Positions 58,041 to 64,000 of a stretch of 64,000 nt of DNA are shown one piece after another (positions within the stretch are counted from its first letter, which is position 1; every line of letters begins with the position of its first letter). The DNA lies in assembly GCA_025667525.1 (NCBI GenBank), contig CM046876.1:17347320-17411319 (forward strand), given 5' to 3'. The position numbers and the translations under genes are program-made. This DNA is from Glebionis coronaria. Its lineage: Eukaryota; Streptophyta; Magnoliopsida; Asterales; Asteraceae. The notes under the pieces were generated by a model. That model ran no database searches and was not told the origin of the DNA. It saw only the letters and a program-made list of their open reading frames with translations.

Positions 58041-58739
58041 TCATCTCCTAGGAGGAGGCATGGAGAACAAAGCAAGCAAGAAGTTTTGCAACCTCCTATG
58101 TAGTTCATACATGTCCATCCTAAGGTTATGGATGATGTAGTGATTGTAAAGACAACATGGGCAACTAAGACCATGAGTTTGTTGAAACCCAAAGTAAGGA
58201 TCACCCAAGAGGAGGGAAAGTGGGACACCCAAAATTGGGATGTTTGAGTTGGGTGGAGGTGGAGGAGGCATGTTCTCCAAGGGTGATGTGGGTGAAAGAG
58301 GAGGCATGTTCCCCAAAGGGGAAATGGGTGAATGTGGAGGTAAATCCTCCAAGGTTGGTGAAATGGGTGAGTTGTGAGGGGTAAATGGTGAAGTCACCAA
58401 AATGTCATCAAAGTCATTCCCAAAAGGAATGCTTTGGATTGGTTGAGGTTGTGTGGTCACTTCCAAGGGTGCACTTGGAGTGAAGGGTGAAGAAAGCTCA
58501 TTCATTCTAGAATTGAATGAAGAGGAGGTAGAACCAATGGAGTGGTTAGTACCATGGGTGGAGGAGGTCTTGCATGGTGCAAGAGGTGGGGAAGGTGATG
58601 AAGAAATGAGGATAGGAGCATTCTCATTCTTAGGTGTGTGGAAAGGTGAAGAGTTAGGCTTAGCTACCTTAACCCTTATTTTGAGTGTTTTTCTTGGGGT
58701 GGAGGTCTTGGAAGTGTTTGAGGTTTTGGTACACACCAT
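58041..58739 (-). CDS. Second ORF of element H (232 aa), HGxSCxCC protein
   Basis: The ATG complement is at 58737-58739. The N-terminus is basic and Ser/Thr-rich. A Pro-rich middle has a tandem of about 14 residues (LPPHSPISPLGN, MPPLSPTSPLEN), and the C-terminal module reads THGLSCPCCLYNH followed by a Leu-rich helix and PPP. The module matches the end of the third ORF. No known domain is recognised and no membrane segment seen. The frame is intact although the element is about 1 percent diverged between LTRs, which hints at constraint. Confidence 0.62.
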   Translation of the reverse strand: MVCTKTSNTSKTSTPRKTLKIRVKVAKPNSSPFHTPKNENAPILISSSPSPPLAPCKTSSTHGTNHSIGSTSSSFNSRMNELSSPFTPSAPLEVTTQPQPIQSIPFGNDFDDILVTSPFTPHNSPISPTLEDLPPHSPISPLGNMPPLSPTSPLENMPPPPPPNSNIPILGVPLSLLLGDPYFGFQQTHGLSCPCCLYNHYIIHNLRMDMYELHRRLQNFLLALFSMPPPRR

Positions 58740-58977
58740 GGTTGATTAGGGTGGTTTAAGGTTTAGGGAAGTATGTTTGATGTGTGAAGAACATGGCAAA
58801 CAAGGTGGGTTTAAATGGTTGAGGGGATGATCCAAACTAGTAATGGGTTAAAATCATTTTAGTTGAATAATGAATTTAGATACCCTAGTTTAGGAAATGT
58901 GCAGTTTATTACTGAAAATCATGCAAGGTTTACACAAAATTAAGAAAACAGTGTAAAGCAAAGATGCTGTCGTGCAC

Positions 58978-59061
58978 AGTGGCCGGCGGTTCCTTATCTA
59001 GGACTGGCAGTACCTTATCGATAAGGAACCGCGGGTCGATATGGAACCGCGACCAGAAGGT
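58978..59061. promoter_or_regulatory. Palindromic block 3, upstream of second ORF of H
   Basis: GCGGTTCCTTAT, CAGTACCTTATCGATAAGG, AACCGCGG and ATGGAACCGC. Ends in CCAGAAGG, as in block 2 (CCAGAGG). 59062-59336 has no other feature. Confidence 0.8.
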
Positions 59062-59336
59062 TTTCAAAAATTTCCCATTCCAGTTTTTGATAAACCCAGA
59101 TTTTTCCCAAAAGTTTCACAAGCCAAAGTTAACTACAGATCATAATCTAATAAGCTAACTATCAAAAGGCATGCACAAAGCTATGTAAAACACAAACATG
59201 ATGGCATAATAAACATTAAGGATCAAAATAAATGGTAATCCAAGCATGCAACACAAGTTAATAAACAACTAAACCAAAGTGTTAATAACCAAATGTTAAA
59301 CCATCAAATCCAAACTTTGACACAACTTCAAAGTCT

Positions 59337-60557
59337 TCACCTCCTTTTCTTTCCTAAAACCTTGATCATCTTTCCCAAATACTTGAACCCTTTTCTTGAC
59401 TCCACTCGGTGTTCATGTAATTCTACCCGGGTTCTAAGATTCTCACGATAAAGATGCTCCATATTGAGATCTTCAGGAACATCACTAGAAGGGTGAGGAG
59501 GAGGAGCTAAGTCTTCAAAATCATCCTCGAATTGATTTGAGGATGGATGGGAGTTTCTCGAAGAGTCAAAATGAGAACTAGGACCGATGCCATCACCATC
59601 ACTTGGTGGCCTATCGGTGTCCTCCTCATCCGGCTCTTGATGGTCGGATTTTCTCGAACCACGGTCACTTCTTGGCTTTCGTTGATACGCCTCTTGAATA
59701 GGCAACATAACCCGTTGAACCGGGCGAAAGCGAGAAAGATCGAGTTGAGGAAAATCTTGACCAACCCTTCTAAAGAGGCGAGTAAGAAGCATAGCATAAG
59801 GGAGGTTTGTTTTGGGTTTGGAAAGAGCATAATTTATACGTCGAGCGATGTAATATGCAAGATTGTACTTGGTGGAAGTAAACAGGCAAAACAACATACG
59901 CCCCATGCAAGCCGGGATATGATCCCGGTTCCCACCAAGACAAAACACATTTTCCCTAAGGATGTTTGCCCATTGGAGCATATAATCCTTAAGGTCGCTT
60001 GAGAGCACTTCATACCTATTCACATTACGCACATTTGTATGAAGGCTTCTCACAACGTTTCCACTACGCTCTTTCGTGATGATTTCAAGGATGAAATTTA
60101 GATCAACTTCGGTGGTGTCATTTGGAGGTTTGTCGTTTGACTCCAAGAGAGCATCTAGTCTCCACTTATCCGTGAAACGACAAGTGCCTTCAAATGGCAC
60201 ACCAAGAATATCACCAAAGTCATCGAGGGAATATTGAATGATTTGACCATTCAACAAGAAACGGATAAAGATTTGGTCGTTGATTTCAAGCATGGAGTAA
60301 GTACTAAAGAACTCAAGAAGGAACAAAGGATAAATTACCTCGTCTATGTAAAGCAAACAATCAAACCCAATTAGCTCGAACATAGAGTTGATATAATTAT
60401 CTCCTGCTATTCTTGAGTCTACAATCCTACCCTCATGGAAACAACGAGAGGAAAGGGATGGAAAAGCGTTTTGGAGTTGAGGGGAAACAAAGGTTTGAGA
60501 GATGTCGGGCATATAATCTCTAGTGAATCGATGATCTTTTTGATATTGAGAAGGCAT
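59337..60557 (-). CDS. First ORF of element H (406 aa), plant-transposon ORF1-like
   Basis: The ATG complement is at 60555-60557; an upstream in-frame extension to 60599 lacks ATG. The N-terminal two thirds form a folded domain with FELIGFDCLLYIDEVIYP, FLLNGQIIQYS and LDDFGDILGVPFEG. This pattern resembles the ORF1-type proteins of Athila-like and other plant elements (putative plant transposon protein). The C-terminal third is acidic and Ser/Pro-rich (DEEDTDRPPSDGD) and ends in a basic helix. It may be a gag substitute or accessory factor. Not catalytic by any motif I can see. Confidence 0.65.
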   Translation of the reverse strand: MPSQYQKDHRFTRDYMPDISQTFVSPQLQNAFPSLSSRCFHEGRIVDSRIAGDNYINSMFELIGFDCLLYIDEVIYPLFLLEFFSTYSMLEINDQIFIRFLLNGQIIQYSLDDFGDILGVPFEGTCRFTDKWRLDALLESNDKPPNDTTEVDLNFILEIITKERSGNVVRSLHTNVRNVNRYEVLSSDLKDYMLQWANILRENVFCLGGNRDHIPACMGRMLFCLFTSTKYNLAYYIARRINYALSKPKTNLPYAMLLTRLFRRVGQDFPQLDLSRFRPVQRVMLPIQEAYQRKPRSDRGSRKSDHQEPDEEDTDRPPSDGDGIGPSSHFDSSRNSHPSSNQFEDDFEDLAPPPHPSSDVPEDLNMEHLYRENLRTRVELHEHRVESRKGFKYLGKMIKVLGKKRR

Positions 60558-62451
60558 GATTAAGTACCTAAATACAAACACAAGACAATATTTCTCCAAT
60601 CACTCATATGAAAATCAAAAAGGAAAACGAAAAATGAAAATGTGTTATATCAATTTCTTGACAAACATAGGATTGATTCCATATCATTTTCATGTTCACA
60701 ATGTGTCTATTCCATCATTAACCAAGAACACATGATCTATGTTAGATTAACAATGGATTAGAACATTGGTTTTTCAAAACAAGGTTTTTAGGTAAGCATT
60801 AACAATGTCATTACCTACTTGTTCATGGGTTCATCTCAAATTCATCATTCAACCAAAATCATTTAGCCTAATTTCGGATTTGTTCTACAAGTGGGTTTTA
60901 GTGAAATCTTAATGAATATGAACCTAAGGAATCATAGTAAAATAACTATGTCAACCCACATTCCTATTAAGGTTTTAATTCAATTTCAATTTTAAAAATC
61001 CCCAATTATGAAAGGATGAACCCTAGAACAAAATAGAAGGAATTGAAAGAAAATACTTACAATTAATTGATGTTAGATGAAGGATGAGTGAAACCCACAA
61101 CTTGGAATCAATTAATTTGAGTGATTGAAGGTTTTAGAAGCTTCAACAATGGTGGAAAAGGTAAAACCCGTCGGCTGTGTGTTTTTTGGAGGGAGAGAGT
61201 TTGGTTTGAAAAAGAATAAAAAACACAAACTGGCGCTCTGACAAAAGTTACTGCCCGCGGTACCTTATCGATAAGGAACCGCGGGTTTGAGCCGCGGGGA
61301 TAAGGAACCGCCGGCAGAGGCAGGTTTCTATCTCTGAAAAACGCCAAATTTTGAAAATCCAGTTTTTCTAAAATACTTAAAATTAAATCATGAGCCTTTT
61401 AGAATATCATTGGATCATCATAACACTAAGCAATATGCCTTAACGAAGGATTACGAGTTAAATCAAGATCGAAAAGAACCGAAACGGACAAACGACTACT
61501 CGTAGCAAAACGACTAAGTGGAGAGAAATCAAGGAAAGTGAATCAAGACTAGGATCAATGCTCAAGGGATTAATGACAATCTTCAAGTAGTTGAAACGAA
61601 GAGCTTGTGTCATATATAGTGGTTTAAGACGTGCCTTTCCGGCGAAACGATAAACGGCTTTGGTAATGAATGAGCACAAAGCAATTATTCAAGTCTAAAC
61701 TAAGATCACTATCAATAATAGTCTTAGTCTAAACTAAAATATGAGCAAAGTATTAATTCACTTTCTCTCCCACAAAGGGCCTACTAACCGTATAGGTGCA
61801 AACCATGGAAATCATGCTTGATACTTTAAGCTTCTACTAACTCACTCTACATCACCATAGTGAGTCAAGTATCCAAGCAATGAAGGTTTGAGAGGATAAA
61901 GGAAAAGGAGCACAAACCACAAATAAATGTCAAGGCAAGGATGCCGAGAACAAGCACATAGTCAAGTAATGATCAAAAGAATGATCAAAGGGCGTGTGGA
62001 AGAACGAAAGCGTACCTTGGCCACAAAGAGCAATCCATGAAGGAATAAGTGCTATGCCCAATCAATGACTATGATGAGTACTAAGTCTTCAAGGACTAGT
62101 ATCATTCCCAATCATCTTGGTATCATCATTCAAAGATGTTAAAGATCAATGAAGATGATTCTTCTACAAGTGCAAGTAACTCAATCCACAACCAATTAAG
62201 TGATTGATCTTCATGAGTACCTACACAAAGCAAGATGCAAACTAGTAGATACATTTCAAGAGTATATCTAAAATGCATAAAGGCTACTAATCTTAAGTGG
62301 GATGCAATGTTATCAATTACAAGACCTATTTTTCAAAGAAAACATAGTTTTGACCAAAGAGAAACTTTAGTACAACTAGACCTTCTAATTTGAGGAGACA
62401 ATGGATCGATCCAAGTTTTAAAGTACAATATACTTCAAAGATCTTGAGTGA
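60558..62451 (-). other. Leader of element H
   Basis: 1.9 kb between primer site and first ORF with no convincing ORF. Palindromic block 4 lies at 61250-61324. Confidence 0.6.
61250..61324. promoter_or_regulatory. Palindromic block 4, upstream of first ORF of H
   Basis: Contains a 26-base palindrome with one unpaired position (GCGGTACCTTAT joined to CGATAAGGAACCGC), then GCCGCGGGGATAAGGAACCG. Flanks CTGCC and GGCAGAGG match those of the other blocks. Confidence 0.8.
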
Positions 62452-62468
62452 CCATCGCTCTGATACCA
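62452..62468 (-). other. Primer-binding site of element H
   Basis: On the minus strand TGGTATCAGAGCGATGG, two bases after the LTR, initiator tRNA-Met type. This fixes the orientation. Confidence 0.9.
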
Positions 62469-62470
62469 AT

Positions 62471-64000
62471 TGTAGAAACTAGAAGGGGGGGTTGAATAGT
62501 TTCTCTTCGATTGGTGACCAAATTAAAATTTCTTTAAATTTGGTTTGTATCAAAACTATCTTTTACTTAAAGCTAAGTTGCATAATGATTAGGTTCAATT
62601 GAAATGCACTAGCAAGAATAATAAGCAAGTATAATGATAATGAAATAAGTAAAGAGCAAAGAAGGAGACAACCTAGTGGGAAGACACCAAGATTTATAGT
62701 GGTTCGACAACGAGGCTCTATCCTCGTTTCTACTCCACTCCTCGAGTACACCTACTCGAGATTTCCACTATATCCACAAGCTCCCTTCTCGGCGGAGAAA
62801 ACCTTACATCGTTGCTTACATTATTTTCCGACACTAAGCTAAATGTCGAGACCTAATCTTTAGCTAGGACCAATCTACACGACGTTGCCTACTTCACAAT
62901 TTAACGACACAAGGCTAGATGTCGAGTTCTAATTCTTAAGGTAGAACCAATCTTCACGACGTTGCCTACTTCACCATTTTACGACACAAGGCTAGATGTC
63001 GAGTTCTAATCGAAAGCTAGAACCAATCTTCACGACTCTTCACTTTGAAGCTAAGTGAGAACTTCACACAACACAACTACTAATCACTTTAAAGTTTAGT
63101 GAGAACTCACAAGACACAACCACATCACTTTATAGTTTAGTGAGAACTCCTAATCAAATCTATTACAACTCAACTAGACTTATCCAAGTACACACATGTA
63201 GCTTGGATTTACACAACACAAATCCAAGCAAACACATATGAAATGGATGTACACAACAAATCCAAGTATCCACAAATAACTTGGATGAACACAACTAGTC
63301 CAAGTATTCATAAATACATTGGATTGACCTAAAACACAAAGGTATCATGATGAATATGACTAGCTCATAAATTCATCTTTATCACTACACTAGTGAGTGA
63401 GTGATCTTCTCATTGGACATGGTAAAGGAGGGGATCAAGAGGATAATCATATGTAAACATCCTAAACAAATTAAGTGATCATTTACTAATGATTATGCTA
63501 TAGAAAATAGAAAAAGGGCTGAGAAAAACGTCCAAGAGGCTTGCTGGAAAATGAGATTTGACCCACTATTTAAAGGAGACAAAGTTACAACGGATCTATA
63601 ACGGCTACTGTGCGTGGTACCTTATCTCACCCCGCGGTACCATATCGCTAAGGTACCGCGTAGGTACTTAAGGTACCGCCACTAGACTCCGCTCCGTTTT
63701 TTGTCTTTTAGTGGGGTGGGAATATCTGAGGTATTTGAACCCTTCAAAGGATATTCTAACAGCATTTGGAATATGCCATTTTCAAATTTTCATTTTCATT
63801 TTAATAAAACATTTTCTAAAAGAGAAAGTTTATTAAAAAGTCTTTTGTCTTATTAGCAAAAGTGAGTTTTAAGGATAATCATTTTGATGATCACTAAGTA
63901 TGATTAAGAAAGGTTAGTGATATGATTATTACCTTGATGATAGTGTTAGTTAAATAATTCATTTTGTGTTTCTACACTAAATGTGTTGTATGGTTTGTTG
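62471..64000 (-). repeat. 5' LTR of element H (partial)
   Basis: Collinear with 54504-56036; about 63 bases remain beyond the window. Confidence 0.93.
63608..63686. promoter_or_regulatory. Palindromic block 5 (right LTR)
   Basis: The same as block 1 with one substitution in the first unit (GTGGTACC). Confidence 0.8.

Larger units (their letters stand above)
54504..64000 (-). mobile_element. Non-autonomous LTR element (H) with three ORFs, cut by window end
   Basis: Near-identical LTRs at 54504-56099 and from 62471 to the window end enclose 6.4 kb. On the minus strand the primer site (62468-62452) follows the right LTR, and a polypurine tract (56113-56100) precedes the left one. No protease, RT, RNase H or integrase is present. 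Three ORFs follow in order on the minus strand, each with a GCGGTACC palindromic block upstream. LTR divergence is about 1.2 percent by eye. The left flank AGTTT is a candidate target duplication. Confidence 0.88.

Overview
The window is eukaryotic nuclear DNA from a flowering plant, almost certainly an intergenic retrotransposon nest. It has plant Ty1/Copia and Ty3/Gypsy polyproteins, primer sites for plant tRNAs and a Harbinger-type accessory gene, and no bacterial operon, rRNA or tRNA gene. The protein styles resemble those of eudicots, but the species cannot be named from the sequence. No intact host gene was recognised.

Layout from left to right. (A) 1-10891, + strand: a defective Athila/Tat-like Gypsy element with 1.68 kb LTRs, the left one cut by the window edge. 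(B) 10892-18712, - strand: an older, broken SIRE/Maximus-like Copia element whose 3' part is cut off by A. (C) 18713-25530, + strand: a second Copia family arranged as internal-LTR-internal-LTR, sharing its middle LTR; B sits in the first internal copy. 25531-25763 holds a short unidentified coding remnant. (D) 25764-28568, + strand: a decayed SIRE-like element with only LTR and gag, interrupted by a 780 bp solo LTR. 28569-30453 holds the remnant of a Harbinger-associated Myb/SANT gene. (E) 30454-34822 plus 46859-48270, - strand: a second Athila-like element, split by (F). (F) 34823-46853, + strand: a full-length, very young SIRE-like element with open gag, pol and a 1022-residue third ORF, flanked by CACAA target duplications and with LTRs differing at 1 of 521 positions. 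(G) 48271-54503, + strand: a Tekay/Del-like chromovirus with a 2.96 kb LTR and a ruined interior, inserted in E. (H) 54504-64000, - strand: a non-autonomous LTR element inserted in the integrase of G. It carries three ORFs without reverse transcriptase or integrase.

Two patterns stand out. First, the SIRE-like family carries a short motif (RRCGYTGAYA) spaced at 21 bp, sometimes 15 bp, in the LTR, three parts of gag, the integrase-RT linker, the untranslated spacer and the third ORF. The spacing is kept in coding and non-coding DNA and in two diverged copies, and a sister element shows the same architecture with another motif. Second, element H carries about 80 bp blocks built from inverted GCGGTACCTTAT units in both LTRs and upstream of each of its three ORFs. 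This suggests that LTR promoter modules were distributed to internal genes. The third ORF of F also has its own CCAAT, G-box and TATA array.

In F, gag, pol and ORF3 are open and the sequence needed for transposition (LTRs, tRNA-Met primer site, polypurine tract) is present, so F may be active. All other elements are broken. Divergence counts were made by eye and are approximate.
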